DNA of 64,000 bases from Lelliottia sp. WAP21 (GCF_020532665.2 NZ_JAIWPG020000011.1:62001-126000); one strand, 5' to 3'. Positions 17,032 through 27,602 are shown, numbered from the stretch's first letter. The notes: generated by a model from the sequence alone, not told the origin. Program-made: numbers and translations.

Positions 17032-17538
17032 ATGATCAACGATATTTTGGCCCCAGGACTGCGGGTCGTGTTTTGCGGAATCAACCCAGGCAAATCCTCG
17101 GCACATACGGGTTTTCACTTCGCGCATCCGGGAAATCGCTTCTGGAAAGTGATTCATCAGGCGGGGTTTACCGACAGATTACTGAAGCCGGAAGAAGAGC
17201 AACATCTTCTGGATACGCGCTGTGGGATCACGATGCTGGTTGAGCGACCAACGGTACAGGCGAGCGAGGTGAACCTGCACGAGCTGCGCAGCGGCGGACG
17301 GGAGCTGGTCAAGAAAATAGAGGATTATCAGCCTGCTGCGCTGGCGATCCTGGGAAAGCAGGCCTACGAGCAGGCGTTTAGCCAGCGCGGGGCACAGTGG
17401 GGCAAACAGAGTATCTCCATTGGCGTGACTCAGGTCTGGGTATTACCGAATCCGAGTGGACTAAACAGGGCGTCGCTGGAAAAACTGGTGGAAGCATACC
17501 GGGAACTGGATGAAGCCCTTATTGTGCGAGGGCTGTAA
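17032..17538 (+). CDS. mug: G/U mismatch-specific DNA glycosylase Mug
   Basis: This 168-aa protein is nearly identical in layout to E. coli Mug. It removes uracil and ethenocytosine from mismatches with guanine and starts base excision repair. The family motif GINPG (residues 16-20, catalytic Asn) is followed by [12 protein letters not shown], and near the C-terminus by the DNA-intercalating loop NPSGLNRAS. Cytoplasmic. It lies between tRNA-Ile2 and a convergent TonB-receptor gene, as in E. coli near rpoD. Confidence 0.96.
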   Translation: MINDILAPGLRVVFCGINPGKSSAHTGFHFAHPGNRFWKVIHQAGFTDRLLKPEEEQHLLDTRCGITMLVERPTVQASEVNLHELRSGGRELVKKIEDYQPAALAILGKQAYEQAFSQRGAQWGKQSISIGVTQVWVLPNPSGLNRASLEKLVEAYRELDEALIVRGL

Positions 17539-17540
17539 CA

Positions 17541-17561
17541 GCCGGAGCCTGAGGCTCCGGC
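17541..17561. terminator. Convergent hairpin between mug and TonB-receptor gene
   Basis: GCCGGAGCC-TGA-GGCTCCGGC is a 9-bp GC-rich perfect stem 2 nt after the mug stop and 7 nt before the receptor stop. No T tract. Confidence 0.55.
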
Positions 17562-17568
17562 AGCATGG

Positions 17569-19566
17569 TCAGAACTCGATACGTGCGCCCATGTTATAGC
17601 GGCGGCCTTCCAGCATAGCTGACTGGTTATAGATGGTGGTGTAAATCGGATTCACGTCAAACAGGTTATAAATACCTGCCATCAACGTGGTGTTCTTATT
17701 CAGATGATAACGCGCACCTAAATCGACCAGCGCATAGGCCTCGGTGGAACTCGATTTACCGATATCCGGTGAGTTACTGCGCCAGCTCGCTTTCGTCCAC
17801 AGTTCCAGATCGTTTAACGCGTTCCAGGTCAGGGAGAGGTTAGCCATGCTGGTCGGGAAATCGTTCAGCGCATAACCTTTATACTGACCGCTTTTTTGCT
17901 CGCTGTGGGTATAGGTGTAGTTCGCGTTCGCTTTTAAGGCGGCGCTCACCTGCCAGTCACCGTTCAGCTCCAGCCCATAGATTTCCGCATCGCCGACGTT
18001 GAAATACTGCGAAACCTCTTCCGCTTCATACCCGTTGTAAACACATTTCTGCGTGGATGTGGCGGTACAGATGGTGTAATCACTGATTTTATCTTTAAAT
18101 TTGGTAAAGAAGATCGTGGCATCCAGCGCCAGCGCGTCCTGCTGCCAGTAAACGCCCAGCTCGGTATTGACGCTCTGCTCCGGCTTCAGGTCGTTGTTGC
18201 CGATCCCGATATAAGAATAAGGATAAGAGCCATAGACGCTGGTGAAGCCTTCGTTATTCTCACGCAGATCCGGTTTTTTATAGCCTGCCGACACGCCGCC
18301 TTTCAGCGCCCAGTGTTCATCCAGCGTCCAGTTACCGTAAAGCTTCGGCGTGACGTGGTAGCCAAAATAGCTGTCGTGATCCAGACGTGCCGAGGTGGTA
18401 AGAGTAAAGTCCGGGACCATCATCCACGCATCTTCAGCGAAGAGCGCCCAGCCGTTGCGGGTGATTTTACTGACCGGCTCCACGCCCGGTACGTCTTTAT
18501 CGTCAATGCCGAAGGTGTCATCCAGCTCGTTACGGGTGACGTTAACGCCCAGCGTCAGCTTATGATCGCCCAGCGTAAAGGTGTTCGCGCTATTGGCCTC
18601 ATAGTTACGCTGCTTGATAAATTGCGAGCTCATGCCCGGTACGCGATATTCCGTTTTCGCGTTTTCATAGCTGATGAAGTTCTTCACCTCGAGCAGATCG
18701 TCACCGTACCAGGCGTGTTGAGACAGCGACGCGGCGTCGCGATCAAAGTCCCATTGCCAGGCTTTATCATTGTGCGATTTTACCTGATGTCCTTTTACGA
18801 CGTTCAGATCCCACAGCTGGGTGTCGGTCGGCGACATATTAATGGTCGCATCCAGGTTACCAGCCTGATGCTTCACAAAGCGCTGGTCATTCTGGCTGTC
18901 ATCATCTCTGCGATCGAGATAATCCGCCGCCAGACTGACGCCCAGTTTGCCCGGAATGACCGGCCCCATCAAAAAGGCGTTGGTCTGGTTGGTATTCCCG
19001 TATTCGCTCTTCTCCTGCAGGAAGTAGTTATCCTCCAGTACGCCGGTCCATTTATCGAGGTTATAGGCTTTTTTGGTGATGACGTTCACCACGCCGCCAA
19101 TGGCGTCCGAGCCATAGAGCGAGGACATCGGGCCACGGATCACTTCGATGCGCTCGATGGCGGCAAGGGGCGGCATAAAGGCCGCTTCGGTGCCGATATG
19201 ATGGCCATAGGGGCGGGATTCCCGGGTCGCCTGTTTAATCCCGTTAACCATATAGGCGGTATAGTTCGAATCCATGCCGCGCATCTGCACATCGCCCGTG
19301 GCAAGGCTGCCGTGACCATTACCGACCAAAACGCCAGGCATTTCACGAAGGGCTTCGGTGACGTTCTGGTTCGAGCGGGTATTCATCTCCTTTTCGCCCA
19401 TGACGGAGATGGTGGCAGGCGCTTCGCGGCGCTCCTGGCTGAAACCGGTGGCGGTGACCACCAGTTCATCTTCATTTACTGGAGTCGATTCCTCGGCAAA
19501 AACGGCCGCAGGAAGGGCAGAGAGGGCGAGCGAAATCGCCAGCGCCATGCGTGTCTGGTTAATCAC
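17569..19566 (-). CDS. TonB-dependent outer-membrane siderophore receptor
   Basis: This 665-aa protein has a signal peptide (about residues 7-24, MALAISLALSALPAAVFA), a TonB box-like DELVVTATG, a plug domain (~40-150 with REMPGVLVGNG, VQMRGMDSNYTAYMVNGIKQ and IERIEVIRGPMSSLYGSDAI), and a 22-strand barrel ending in the aromatic ...NMGARIEF. It resembles CirA/FepA-type catecholate siderophore receptors, but the ligand cannot be assigned. The start is GTG at 19566 with a GAGGA ribosome site; the ATG at 19548 is the alternative. It lies 10 bp after the YncE-like gene and is presumably co-transcribed from the Fur-boxed promoter. Confidence 0.9.
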   Translation of the reverse strand: MINQTRMALAISLALSALPAAVFAEESTPVNEDELVVTATGFSQERREAPATISVMGEKEMNTRSNQNVTEALREMPGVLVGNGHGSLATGDVQMRGMDSNYTAYMVNGIKQATRESRPYGHHIGTEAAFMPPLAAIERIEVIRGPMSSLYGSDAIGGVVNVITKKAYNLDKWTGVLEDNYFLQEKSEYGNTNQTNAFLMGPVIPGKLGVSLAADYLDRRDDDSQNDQRFVKHQAGNLDATINMSPTDTQLWDLNVVKGHQVKSHNDKAWQWDFDRDAASLSQHAWYGDDLLEVKNFISYENAKTEYRVPGMSSQFIKQRNYEANSANTFTLGDHKLTLGVNVTRNELDDTFGIDDKDVPGVEPVSKITRNGWALFAEDAWMMVPDFTLTTSARLDHDSYFGYHVTPKLYGNWTLDEHWALKGGVSAGYKKPDLRENNEGFTSVYGSYPYSYIGIGNNDLKPEQSVNTELGVYWQQDALALDATIFFTKFKDKISDYTICTATSTQKCVYNGYEAEEVSQYFNVGDAEIYGLELNGDWQVSAALKANANYTYTHSEQKSGQYKGYALNDFPTSMANLSLTWNALNDLELWTKASWRSNSPDIGKSSSTEAYALVDLGARYHLNKNTTLMAGIYNLFDVNPIYTTIYNQSAMLEGRRYNMGARIEF

Positions 19567-19576
19567 GACGCAATCC

Positions 19577-20626
19577 TCAGAAGTGGGTTAAATCGAGCTT
19601 GAGTACGTAGTCGGCCTGAGTGGCTTTCTCATCCTGCTTCACGCTGACGTAGAGCGTTTTGCTGTCCGGCGAAAGCACCATACTGTTTGGCATGGCCGCC
19701 GTTTTTACGCGGTGTTTCACGCGGTAGGTGCTGGCGTCAATAACGCTTATCTGACGGGCATTACGATGTGTCACGTAGACTTCGTTACGCGCCGGATTAT
19801 AGAGTGCGGCAATGGCGTTAGGCGTGGGAATACGATGGATAAGCTTGCCGGAATCAAGCTGTACGACCAGCACATCGGCGGTATTCGTATCGGCGATGAA
19901 CCCCACGTTTTTGGCCGGATTGAGCGCGATGTTCAGGAAGTAATGCTGAGGTTCGCCTGGATCGACTTTCACGCGGGAGCGTTCCTGAGACGTTTTGCCA
20001 TCCAGCGTGATCAGTTCGCCTTTGCCGGTGACGGCATACACCTTGTCACTGGCTTCATCGACCGCGAAGCCGACCGGATCCATTTTAGTCAGGGTAAGCA
20101 CACGCTGTTGTTTTTGCGTGTCGATCACCCAGAGTACGCCTTCACCTTCCCCGGCAATACCGGAGACGTAGAGGCGATGATGTTTTTTATCCAAAACCGC
20201 TTCACGCACGTGGGCGCGGGTTGTGGCGTCCGCAAGCTGGATCGTCTTCACTTCTTTGTTCGTACGTGTATCCATCAGCGTGACCGAGCCATCCAGGGCA
20301 TTGCCTAAATACAGCAGGTGGCCGGATTCGTCCAGCGCGACGGAAAAGGGGCGACGTTGAGTGGCGATCCGTTCTTTGATATCGAGAGAGTCAGCGGCGA
20401 GAAGGAACACGTTGCCTGCTGTTTTATCTTTATCAAAAGAGGGGGCCGAGGCGGCATAGAGGGCGTTCTGCCCCGCATCAAATGCCAGTTCGTAAACCCC
20501 TGGGCCAAGTGGCTGTGACGGAAAACGTTCTTCAGTGAAATCCTGAGCGGAAAGGGAAGCGGCGTTAAACAGCAGAGAAAGCGCGAGCGCACAGAGGGTT
20601 TTGTTCTGCAATATGTTGATAGGCAT
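19577..20626 (-). CDS. YncE-like periplasmic beta-propeller protein
   Basis: This 349-aa protein has a signal peptide (TLCALALSLLFNAASLSA, cut before QDF) and seven-bladed propeller repeats such as HLLYLGNALDGSVTLMDTRT, YNPARNEVYVTHRNARQISV and LSPDSKTLYVSVKQDEKA. It is homologous to E. coli YncE, whose gene neighbours the TonB receptor gene yncD. Pairing with a TonB receptor in one operon here repeats that association. YncE is reported to bind DNA and to be iron-regulated, but its true role is unclear. A role as periplasmic partner of the receptor is an inference. Confidence 0.85.
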   Translation of the reverse strand: MPINILQNKTLCALALSLLFNAASLSAQDFTEERFPSQPLGPGVYELAFDAGQNALYAASAPSFDKDKTAGNVFLLAADSLDIKERIATQRRPFSVALDESGHLLYLGNALDGSVTLMDTRTNKEVKTIQLADATTRAHVREAVLDKKHHRLYVSGIAGEGEGVLWVIDTQKQQRVLTLTKMDPVGFAVDEASDKVYAVTGKGELITLDGKTSQERSRVKVDPGEPQHYFLNIALNPAKNVGFIADTNTADVLVVQLDSGKLIHRIPTPNAIAALYNPARNEVYVTHRNARQISVIDASTYRVKHRVKTAAMPNSMVLSPDSKTLYVSVKQDEKATQADYVLKLDLTHF

Positions 20627-20660
20627 GTAATTTTTCTTTACAGTTGTTTACGAAAAGAAA

Positions 20661-20685
20661 AATGATAATGAAAATAACTATCATT
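20661..20685. promoter_or_regulatory. Fur box upstream of the YncE-like/TonB-receptor operon
   Basis: AATGATAATG at 20661-20670 and AACTATCATT at 20676-20685 flank a 5-bp spacer and form a strong Fur-type inverted repeat, about 35 bp upstream of the YncE-like start. Confidence 0.8.
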
Positions 20686-20744
20686 TGCAATTGCATGTAA
20701 TGGCGATGACCCCTACCAATTTTTGTCCTCTCTGCCGGTCAGGC

Positions 20745-20772
20745 AAAAAAAAGCTCCCCGAGGGGAGCTTTT
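20745..20772 (-). terminator. Rho-independent terminator of the rpsU-dnaG-rpoD operon
   Basis: On the minus strand AAGCTCCCC and GGGGAGCTT form a 9-bp stem, and the T tract is encoded by the A run at 20745-20752. It lies 15 nt after the rpoD stop. Confidence 0.9.
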
Positions 20773-20787
20773 CATCTGCAGGACAGA

Positions 20788-22629
20788 TTAATCGTCCAGG
20801 AAGCTACGCAGTACTTCAGAGCGGCTAGGGTGACGCAGTTTGCGCAGAGCCTTTGCTTCGATCTGACGAATACGTTCGCGGGTGACGTCGAACTGTTTAC
20901 CCACTTCTTCCAGCGTGTGGTCGGTGTTCATATCGATACCGAAGCGCATACGCAGGACTTTTGCTTCACGGGCGGTCAGGCCTGCCAGAACGTCGTGCGT
21001 AGCGGCACGCAGGCTCTCAGTGGTAGCAGAGTCCAGCGGCAGCTCGAGGGTCGTATCCTCGATGAAATCACCCAGATGCGAATCTTCATCATCACCGATA
21101 GGTGTTTCCATGGAGATAGGCTCTTTGGCAATCTTCAGCACTTTACGGATCTTGTCTTCCGGCATCAGCATGCGTTCAGCCAGCTCTTCTGGCGTCGGCT
21201 CGCGGCCCATCTCTTGCAGCATCTGGCGGGAGATACGGTTGAGCTTGTTGATCGTCTCAATCATATGCACCGGGATACGGATGGTGCGTGCCTGGTCCGC
21301 GATAGAGCGGGTAATCGCCTGACGGATCCACCAGGTTGCATAGGTGGAGAACTTGTAACCACGGCGGTATTCAAACTTATCAACCGCTTTCATCAGACCG
21401 ATGTTGCCTTCCTGAATCAGATCCAGGAACTGCAGACCGCGGTTGGTGTATTTTTTCGCGATTGAGATAACCAGACGCAAGTTCGCTTCAACCATCTCTT
21501 TCTTCGCACGGCGGGCTTTCGCTTCACCGATAGACATACGACGGTTGATGTCCTTCACCTGCTCAATGGTCAGGCCGGTCTCTTCTTCGATCTGCTGCAG
21601 TTTAGACAGGCTGCGATAGACATCTTCTTTCACGTCGTGGAGCTTTTCAGACCACGGCTTGTTCATGGCGATGGCGGCGTTGAACCAGGTTTCGCTGGTT
21701 TCGTTGCCGGTGAAGAGGGTGATGAAGTTCTTCTTCGGCATTTTGCACTGCTCAACGCACAGTTTCATGATGATGCGTTCCTGGGTGCGCACGCGATCCA
21801 TCATGACGCGCATGCTGTTCACCAGGTAGTCGAACTGCTTCGGCACCAGACGGAACTGCTTGAATACTTCAGACAGCTTCAGGATCTGTTCCTGAGCGGC
21901 AGCATGGCTACGGCCTTTCGCTTTGATGGTGTCACGGGCCAGTTCGTACTGCGTACGCAGTTCGGCAAACTTCTCGCGAGCCAGCTCAGGGTCGATGCTG
22001 TTGTCGTCATCGCTGCTGTCGTCGTCCTCTTCTTCTTCTTCGTCATCGTCCGCTATCTCTTCCTGAGACAGTTCAGAACCCACGTGAGTGGCGGTCGGTG
22101 CCAGGTCTTCTTCTGCGTTTGGATCGACAAAGCCGGTGATCAGATCGGACAGACGGGCTTCCTCAGCCTCGACGCGATCGTACTGTTCCAGCAGATAGGT
22201 GATTGCTTCAGGGTACTCAGCAACGGAACACTGAACCTGGTTGATGCCGTCTTCGATGCGTTTCGCGATGTCGATTTCGCCTTCGCGGGTCAGCAGTTCA
22301 ACGGTACCCATTTCGCGCATGTACATACGAACCGGGTCAGTGGTTCGCCCGATTTCGGATTCCACGCTGGAAAGCACCTGTGCGGCGGCTTCTTCAGCAT
22401 CTTCGTCGGTGTTGTTGGAGTTTTCAGCCAGCAACAGATCATCGGCATCCGGTGCTTCTTCCATCACCTGAATACCCATGTCATTGATCATTTGGATGAT
22501 GTCTTCGATTTGATCTGAATCGACGATATCTTCCGGCAGATGGTCATTGACCTCGGCATAGGTCAGATAGCCTTGCTCCTTACCGCGTTGGACAAGAAGT
22601 TTCAGCTGTGACTGCGGGTTTTGCTCCAT
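20788..22629 (-). CDS. rpoD: RNA polymerase primary sigma factor RpoD (sigma-70)
   Basis: Directs core RNA polymerase to housekeeping promoters. Start at ATG 22629 ([13 protein letters not shown]) gives 613 aa, identical to E. coli; an upstream in-frame ATG at 22686 is rejected. Region 1.2 ([20 protein letters not shown]), an acidic non-conserved region ([18 protein letters not shown]), regions 2.1-2.4 ([20 protein letters not shown], then [14 protein letters not shown]), region 3, and the region 4.2 HTH ([20 protein letters not shown]) are all present. It is the last gene of the macromolecular synthesis operon. Confidence 0.98.
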   Translation of the reverse strand: MEQNPQSQLKLLVQRGKEQGYLTYAEVNDHLPEDIVDSDQIEDIIQMINDMGIQVMEEAPDADDLLLAENSNNTDEDAEEAAAQVLSSVESEIGRTTDPVRMYMREMGTVELLTREGEIDIAKRIEDGINQVQCSVAEYPEAITYLLEQYDRVEAEEARLSDLITGFVDPNAEEDLAPTATHVGSELSQEEIADDDEEEEEDDDSSDDDNSIDPELAREKFAELRTQYELARDTIKAKGRSHAAAQEQILKLSEVFKQFRLVPKQFDYLVNSMRVMMDRVRTQERIIMKLCVEQCKMPKKNFITLFTGNETSETWFNAAIAMNKPWSEKLHDVKEDVYRSLSKLQQIEEETGLTIEQVKDINRRMSIGEAKARRAKKEMVEANLRLVISIAKKYTNRGLQFLDLIQEGNIGLMKAVDKFEYRRGYKFSTYATWWIRQAITRSIADQARTIRIPVHMIETINKLNRISRQMLQEMGREPTPEELAERMLMPEDKIRKVLKIAKEPISMETPIGDDEDSHLGDFIEDTTLELPLDSATTESLRAATHDVLAGLTAREAKVLRMRFGIDMNTDHTLEEVGKQFDVTRERIRQIEAKALRKLRHPSRSEVLRSFLDD

Positions 22630-22781
22630 AAGACGGTATCCACACTTATTTCGTTTGATTGGTGTCGGCGGTGCTGCTACCAACATTTAAAGCGAGGGCG
22701 TACTTATATTAGTGCCGCTGCCTCTCAGTGCGGCTGCCGGGGGCTTCCCGATCGATATTCGGCACTTAAGCCGTTAAATCT

Positions 22782-22890
22782 GTCATCCTTCACGTTGCCT
22801 CTGCGTTAGCTGCGTTCCCGAAATCGGGTCATGTACTGTTGTACTCTCCACGGAATTCGTTCTTTTGCTGCTTTGAAGCAACGTAACTGA
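22782..22890. repeat. ERIC-like imperfect palindromic repeat between dnaG and rpoD
   Basis: This ~110-bp intergenic segment starts GTCATCCTTCACGTTGC, has TTAGCTGCGTTC and a central GTACTGTTGTAC dyad, and ends TTTGAAGCAACGTAACTG. The ends ACGTTGC (22792) and GCAACGT (22878) are inverted repeats. Layout and words resemble enterobacterial ERIC/IRU elements, though divergent. In the operon mRNA it would fold into a long hairpin between dnaG and rpoD, where E. coli has an RNA-processing site. Confidence 0.55.
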
Positions 22891-22900
22891 TTTTGTCTCT

Positions 22901-24646
22901 CTATTTCTTCGCCAGTTCCTGGTTTAACATCCAGAGTTCCCGGCGTTCTTCGCTGCTTAAACCATGTGTGCGCTCGCGGGCAATGAGCTCTTCCTGGCGC
23001 AATTCAAGCATCGAATCAAACATATGGTTGAGTGAGTCGGTGAACGTTTTTTCTGCGATATCCTTATCTGCTATATCGTCCCACATCGACAGTTTTTCAA
23101 GGGTTGCGGACGCTTTTGTTCCGCGATAATGCTCTAAAAGCTGACCGGTGGTCAGACCTGGCTGAGCCAGACAGGTGTCGACCAGTTCGGCGAATAAGCC
23201 AAGTCCTGGCAGTTTTTCGTGGTCCAGACCCGCCAGTGAAGGCACATTGGGTGCCAGTTCCGGATTCTGAACCAGCAGTCCTATCAGTATACGCATGGTT
23301 GTGCGTTTTAGCTGAGGCGCGGGGCGAACCGTTCCGTTTTCAGACAATTTCGGCATTAAACGTTCAAGCTGGCTGTCATCCAGAATGCCCAGCTTATTGC
23401 CCAGCTCCTGACGCAGATAAATGCGCAGCGTTTCGCCTGGCACCTGCGTAATCAGCGGCAGCGCCAGCGTGCTTAATTGCGCACGGCCATCTGGCGTACT
23501 CAAATCAACCTGCGGCATCAGGCTGTTAAACAAAAACGTGGAGAGCGGCTGTGCCTGCTCCATCCGCGCTTCAAACGCCGCTTTGCCCTCTTTACGCACC
23601 AGCGTATCAGGGTCTTCACCGTCGGGCAGGAACATAAAGCGTAGCTGCCGCCCGTCGGTCATGTAAGGGAGTGCCGTTTCCAGCGCTCGCCAGGCGGCAT
23701 CGCGACCTGCGCGGTCACCGTCGTAACAACAGATAACGTTGTTCGTCGCACGGAACAGCAGCTGAATATGATCTGCGGTGGTTGACGTGCCCAACGACGC
23801 AACGGCGTAGTTGATGTCATATTGCGCCAGCGCAACCACATCCATATAGCCTTCGACCACCAGCAGGCGCCTGGGTTCAGCATTATCCTGCATTGCTTCA
23901 TAAAGACCGTACAGCTGTCGGCCCTTATGGAAAATATCGGTTTCCGGGGAGTTCAGGTATTTCGGCAGGGCATCGCCCAGCACGCGTCCACCAAAACCAA
24001 TCACCCGTCCACGCTTGTCGCGAATGGGGAACATCACCCGTTCACGGAAGCGGTCGTAGCTTCGTCCCTGGTCATTGGTGACCAGCATGCCCGCATCGAT
24101 AAGCGACTTACGATCTTCGCTATTGCCGCCAAAACGTTTTAACACGTTGTCCCAGCCGGGCGGGGCGTAACCAATAGCGAAACGCGCAATCACATCGTCA
24201 CTCAGACCGCGCTGTGTCAGGTACTGACGCGCAGGCTCAGCAGCAGCGTGCTTAAGAGACTGTTGGTAAAACGAGTTCAGACCATCCATCAGTTGATACA
24301 GCGTTTGCCGTTGATGGCGCTCGATCTGGCTTGGCCCACTGCCTGCTTCATACGGCACTTCAAGGTTATGCATCGCCGCCAGTTCTTCGACGGTTTCAAC
24401 GAACTCGAGCTTGTCGTAGTTCATTAAAAAATCAACAGCATTCCCGTGAGCACCACAGCCGAAGCAATGGTAAAACTGCTTTTCACCGTTAACGGTGAAG
24501 GAGGGGGTTTTTTCGTTATGGAAAGGACAGCACGCATGGTAGTTCTTGCCCTGCTTTTTCAGCTTAACCCGCGCGTCGATAAGATCGACGATGTCGGTTC
24601 TGGCTAGCAGGTCATTGATGAATACGCGTGGGATTCGTCCGGCCAT
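22901..24646 (-). CDS. dnaG: DNA primase DnaG
   Basis: Synthesises RNA primers for replication. The start at ATG 24646 (MAGRIPRVFINDLL) gives 581 aa, as in E. coli. The N-terminal zinc-binding domain has HACCPFHNEKTPSF and FYHCFGCGAHGN. The TOPRIM catalytic core includes VVEGYMDVVALAQY and CCYDGDRAGRDAAW. The C-terminal helicase-binding domain ends MLNQELAKK. Middle gene of rpsU-dnaG-rpoD, with a terminator/attenuator between rpsU and dnaG that lowers primase expression in E. coli. Confidence 0.98.
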   Translation of the reverse strand: MAGRIPRVFINDLLARTDIVDLIDARVKLKKQGKNYHACCPFHNEKTPSFTVNGEKQFYHCFGCGAHGNAVDFLMNYDKLEFVETVEELAAMHNLEVPYEAGSGPSQIERHQRQTLYQLMDGLNSFYQQSLKHAAAEPARQYLTQRGLSDDVIARFAIGYAPPGWDNVLKRFGGNSEDRKSLIDAGMLVTNDQGRSYDRFRERVMFPIRDKRGRVIGFGGRVLGDALPKYLNSPETDIFHKGRQLYGLYEAMQDNAEPRRLLVVEGYMDVVALAQYDINYAVASLGTSTTADHIQLLFRATNNVICCYDGDRAGRDAAWRALETALPYMTDGRQLRFMFLPDGEDPDTLVRKEGKAAFEARMEQAQPLSTFLFNSLMPQVDLSTPDGRAQLSTLALPLITQVPGETLRIYLRQELGNKLGILDDSQLERLMPKLSENGTVRPAPQLKRTTMRILIGLLVQNPELAPNVPSLAGLDHEKLPGLGLFAELVDTCLAQPGLTTGQLLEHYRGTKASATLEKLSMWDDIADKDIAEKTFTDSLNHMFDSMLELRQEELIARERTHGLSSEERRELWMLNQELAKK

Positions 24647-24680
24647 ATGCCCCAAAAGTTTTTAGTAACTCATAAACGAA

Positions 24681-24714
24681 AACAAGCCGCGCATTCCTTT
24701 CGGAAGCACGGCCT
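24681..24714 (-). terminator. Partial terminator between rpsU and dnaG (T1)
   Basis: On the minus strand GCCGTGCTTCC-GAAA-GGAATGCGCGGC forms a hairpin followed by TTGTTTT. The position corresponds to the known T1 attenuator of the E. coli operon. Confidence 0.75.
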
Positions 24715-24762
24715 TACGACTACAACTCTGTCTGTCAATTGAGGGCAGCTGCCCCCAACAGA

Positions 24763-25017
<255 letters not shown>

Positions 25018-25214
25018 TCAACGCCAGCTTATTTCAAAATGGTGCGGAATTTTACTGCAAATGCTGCTGCTTTGTAAAGCACCGATGCGATTTTGAAAGG
25101 GACTTTTATAAGGGAGAAGAGTATACACGAGCCTTCTTCCTGGGGCGAACAAAGTTTTACATCAACCCGCATAGGCCCTACACTGCGCGGTACAGAAACG
25201 AGGTAAAACAAGTC

Positions 25215-26228
25215 ATGCGTGTACTGGGTATTGAAACATCCTGCGATGAAACCGGCATCGCTATTTACGACGACGAAAAAGGGCTTCTGGCCAACCAACT
25301 GTATAGTCAGGTGAAATTGCACGCTGATTATGGCGGCGTGGTGCCAGAACTGGCTTCCCGTGACCATGTGCGTAAAACCGTTCCGCTGATTCAGGCGGCG
25401 CTGAAAGAGGCGGGTTTGAGCGCAAAAGAGATCGATGCGGTGGCCTATACGGCGGGCCCGGGTCTGGTCGGCGCACTGCTGGTCGGCGCAACCGTTGGGC
25501 GTTCTCTGGCGTTTGCGTGGGACGTCCCGGCGATTCCGGTTCACCATATGGAAGGGCATCTTCTGGCACCAATGCTGGAAGAGAACCCGCCTGATTTCCC
25601 CTTTGTCGCCCTGCTGGTCTCCGGCGGTCATACCCAGCTGATTAGCGTGACCGGAATTGGTCAGTACGAATTGCTCGGCGAATCCATTGATGATGCGGCC
25701 GGTGAAGCCTTTGATAAAACGGCCAAATTGCTCGGGCTGGATTATCCCGGCGGCCCAATGCTCTCTAAGCTGGCGTCACAGGGCGTTGAGAAACGGTTTG
25801 TTTTCCCGCGGCCGATGACCGATCGTCCGGGGCTGGATTTTAGCTTCTCAGGGCTAAAAACCTTCGCGGCAAACACCATCCGCAATAACGAAAACGACGA
25901 TCAAACCCGTGCAGATATTGCCCGCGCATTTGAAGACGCCGTGGTTGATACGCTGATGATCAAGTGTAAACGCGCGCTGGATCAGACCGGATTTAAACGT
26001 CTGGTGATGGCGGGCGGCGTCAGCGCCAATCGTACGCTGCGTGCAAAGCTTGCCGAGATGATGCAAAAACGACGTGGCGAGGTCTTCTACGCCCGTCCGG
26101 AATTTTGCACGGATAACGGGGCGATGATTGCTTATGCGGGCATGGTGCGTGTCAAAGCGGGTGCAACGGCAGACCTGAGCGTGTCCGTGCGTCCGCGCTG
26201 GCCGCTGGCGGAGCTGCCTGAGGCATAA
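25215..26228 (+). CDS. tsaD: tRNA N6-adenosine threonylcarbamoyltransferase TsaD
   Basis: Transfers threonylcarbamoyl from TC-AMP to A37 of ANN-decoding tRNAs, working with TsaB and TsaE. At 337 aa it equals the E. coli length. The ASKHA ATPase fold starts [16 protein letters not shown]; metal-binding histidines are in [11 protein letters not shown]; other motifs are [29 protein letters not shown] and [12 protein letters not shown]. Divergent from rpsU, as in E. coli. Confidence 0.98.
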   Translation: MRVLGIETSCDETGIAIYDDEKGLLANQLYSQVKLHADYGGVVPELASRDHVRKTVPLIQAALKEAGLSAKEIDAVAYTAGPGLVGALLVGATVGRSLAFAWDVPAIPVHHMEGHLLAPMLEENPPDFPFVALLVSGGHTQLISVTGIGQYELLGESIDDAAGEAFDKTAKLLGLDYPGGPMLSKLASQGVEKRFVFPRPMTDRPGLDFSFSGLKTFAANTIRNNENDDQTRADIARAFEDAVVDTLMIKCKRALDQTGFKRLVMAGGVSANRTLRAKLAEMMQKRRGEVFYARPEFCTDNGAMIAYAGMVRVKAGATADLSVSVRPRWPLAELPEA

Positions 26229-26238
26229 CGTTTTCGCC

Positions 26239-26267
26239 AGGCACGGCGTATGCCGTGCCTGCGTTTT
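26239..26267 (+). terminator. Terminator of tsaD
   Basis: AGGCACGGC-GTAT-GCCGTGCCT (9-bp stem) followed by GCGTTTTGC, 10 nt after the tsaD stop. Confidence 0.7.
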
Positions 26268-26294
26268 GCAGGTTCGCTAACGGGTGAGAACCCA

Positions 26295-26912
26295 CTACAC
26301 CTTCAACATCCCTTTCTCTTCCAGAAATGCAATAATCTTCGTCAGTCCGTCGCCCGTTTTCAGGTTGGTAAAGGTCCAGGGACGTTCGCCGCGCATGCGG
26401 TTGGTGTCGCGCTCCATGACCTCGAGAGAGGCACCCACGTAAGGGGCGAGGTCGGTTTTGTTGATCACCAGAAAATCGGATTTCGTGATCCCCGGTCCCC
26501 CTTTGCGCGGGATCTTTTCCCCTTCCGCCACGTCGATAACATAGATCGTCAGATCCGCCAGCTCCGGGCTAAAAGTGGCGCTCAGATTATCACCGCCACT
26601 TTCGACAAAAATCAGATCCAGATTACCGAATTTCTCGCTCAGTGCTTCCACGGCGGCGAGATTCATTGAGGCGTCTTCACGGATCGCCGTATGCGGGCAT
26701 CCGCCGGTTTCAACACCGACAATGCGTTCTGGCTCAAGCGCGCCCGCTTCGGTCAGGATGCGCTGATCCTCTTTGGTGTAAATATCATTGGTCACCACCG
26801 CCAGATGGTAAGTGTCGCGCATCGCTGTGCAGAGCGCTTCCAGAAGTGCCGTTTTGCCCGAACCGACCGGGCCGCCCACGCCGACGCGCAGCGGGTGTTT
26901 GTAATCAGACAT
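26295..26912 (-). CDS. ureG: Urease accessory GTPase UreG
   Basis: UreG is the SIMIBI-class GTPase that delivers nickel to apo-urease with UreD, UreF and UreE. The P-loop is [14 protein letters not shown]; other family motifs are [30 protein letters not shown] (CPH nickel site), VESGGDNL and [11 protein letters not shown]. The start at 26912 has an AGGA ribosome site and gives 205 aa, as in Klebsiella; an in-frame ATG at 26924 would lie 5' of that site. Last gene of ureDABCEFG, 8 bp after ureF. Confidence 0.97.
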   Translation of the reverse strand: MSDYKHPLRVGVGGPVGSGKTALLEALCTAMRDTYHLAVVTNDIYTKEDQRILTEAGALEPERIVGVETGGCPHTAIREDASMNLAAVEALSEKFGNLDLIFVESGGDNLSATFSPELADLTIYVIDVAEGEKIPRKGGPGITKSDFLVINKTDLAPYVGASLEVMERDTNRMRGERPWTFTNLKTGDGLTKIIAFLEEKGMLKV

Positions 26913-26920
26913 AGGGATCC

Positions 26921-27595
26921 TCATGAACGGAATAACCGTGAATATTGTGTTTCATGCCGGGCAGACGCGATGGCAGAAAGAGGCGTAGCGGCTCCTAACT
27001 GGTCATCCGGACGTAAAAATGCCGCTTCAAATCCGCGGGCAAAATGGTCGCTCAGGTCGATGATTAACTGCTGCGCCGCCTGTTGGCCAAAAGGCACCAG
27101 CTTAACGCCCGCCATCACCGCGCTTTCAATCCAGCTGTAGCCGAGACTCAGCGCCAGAGACTGAACGTCAATCTTCCAGCGCACACCGAGCCATGCCATA
27201 CCGCACAGTTGGCTTTTAGCAAACAGGGGCAGCCAGTCGACGGGGCAATCCGGCTCCCAGCTTTTAATCAGACGGGTAAAGGCGGCGCCCCGGTTACGCT
27301 CCTCTTCGCGAAGCTCGTGCGTTTCACGACAGGCAAGAAGATACGCTGTCCAGCGCGCTGCGCTCGCCAGATCATTCTGTTCGCAGGCATGGTACAAGCG
27401 GGAGAAGAGCGGCAAATCAACGCAGAAAAAGCTCTGCTCCATCTGCTGAATCTGCCAGCGTTTAAACGCCGCGGGCGTGGTTATCCATCCCGCTTCAACC
27501 GCCCACTCCAGCCCTTGGGACCAGGTGAAAGAGCCTACCGGCAGGCTGCTGCTGGAAAGCTGCATCAGGCGTAACTGTTGGCGGTTAGGCTCCAT
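26921..27595 (-). CDS. ureF: Urease accessory protein UreF
   Basis: UreF binds the urease-UreD complex and acts with UreG to secure correct nickel insertion. The start at 27595 ([13 protein letters not shown]) gives 224 aa, equal to Klebsiella UreF. Motifs include [60 protein letters not shown] and the C-terminal [15 protein letters not shown]. All-helical and cytosolic; sits between ureE and ureG. Confidence 0.96.
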   Translation of the reverse strand: MEPNRQQLRLMQLSSSSLPVGSFTWSQGLEWAVEAGWITTPAAFKRWQIQQMEQSFFCVDLPLFSRLYHACEQNDLASAARWTAYLLACRETHELREEERNRGAAFTRLIKSWEPDCPVDWLPLFAKSQLCGMAWLGVRWKIDVQSLALSLGYSWIESAVMAGVKLVPFGQQAAQQLIIDLSDHFARGFEAAFLRPDDQLGAATPLSAIASARHETQYSRLFRS

Positions 27596-27602
27596 GCTGC
27601 CC

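Noticed and set aside
18313..19602. 429-codon plus-strand open frame
   Set aside because: It is fully antisense to the TonB receptor gene, has no family motifs, and mirrors the codon bias of the real gene.
21637..22518. 293-codon plus-strand open frame
   Set aside because: Antisense to rpoD; repetitive Phe/Val stretches come from the acidic region of sigma-70.
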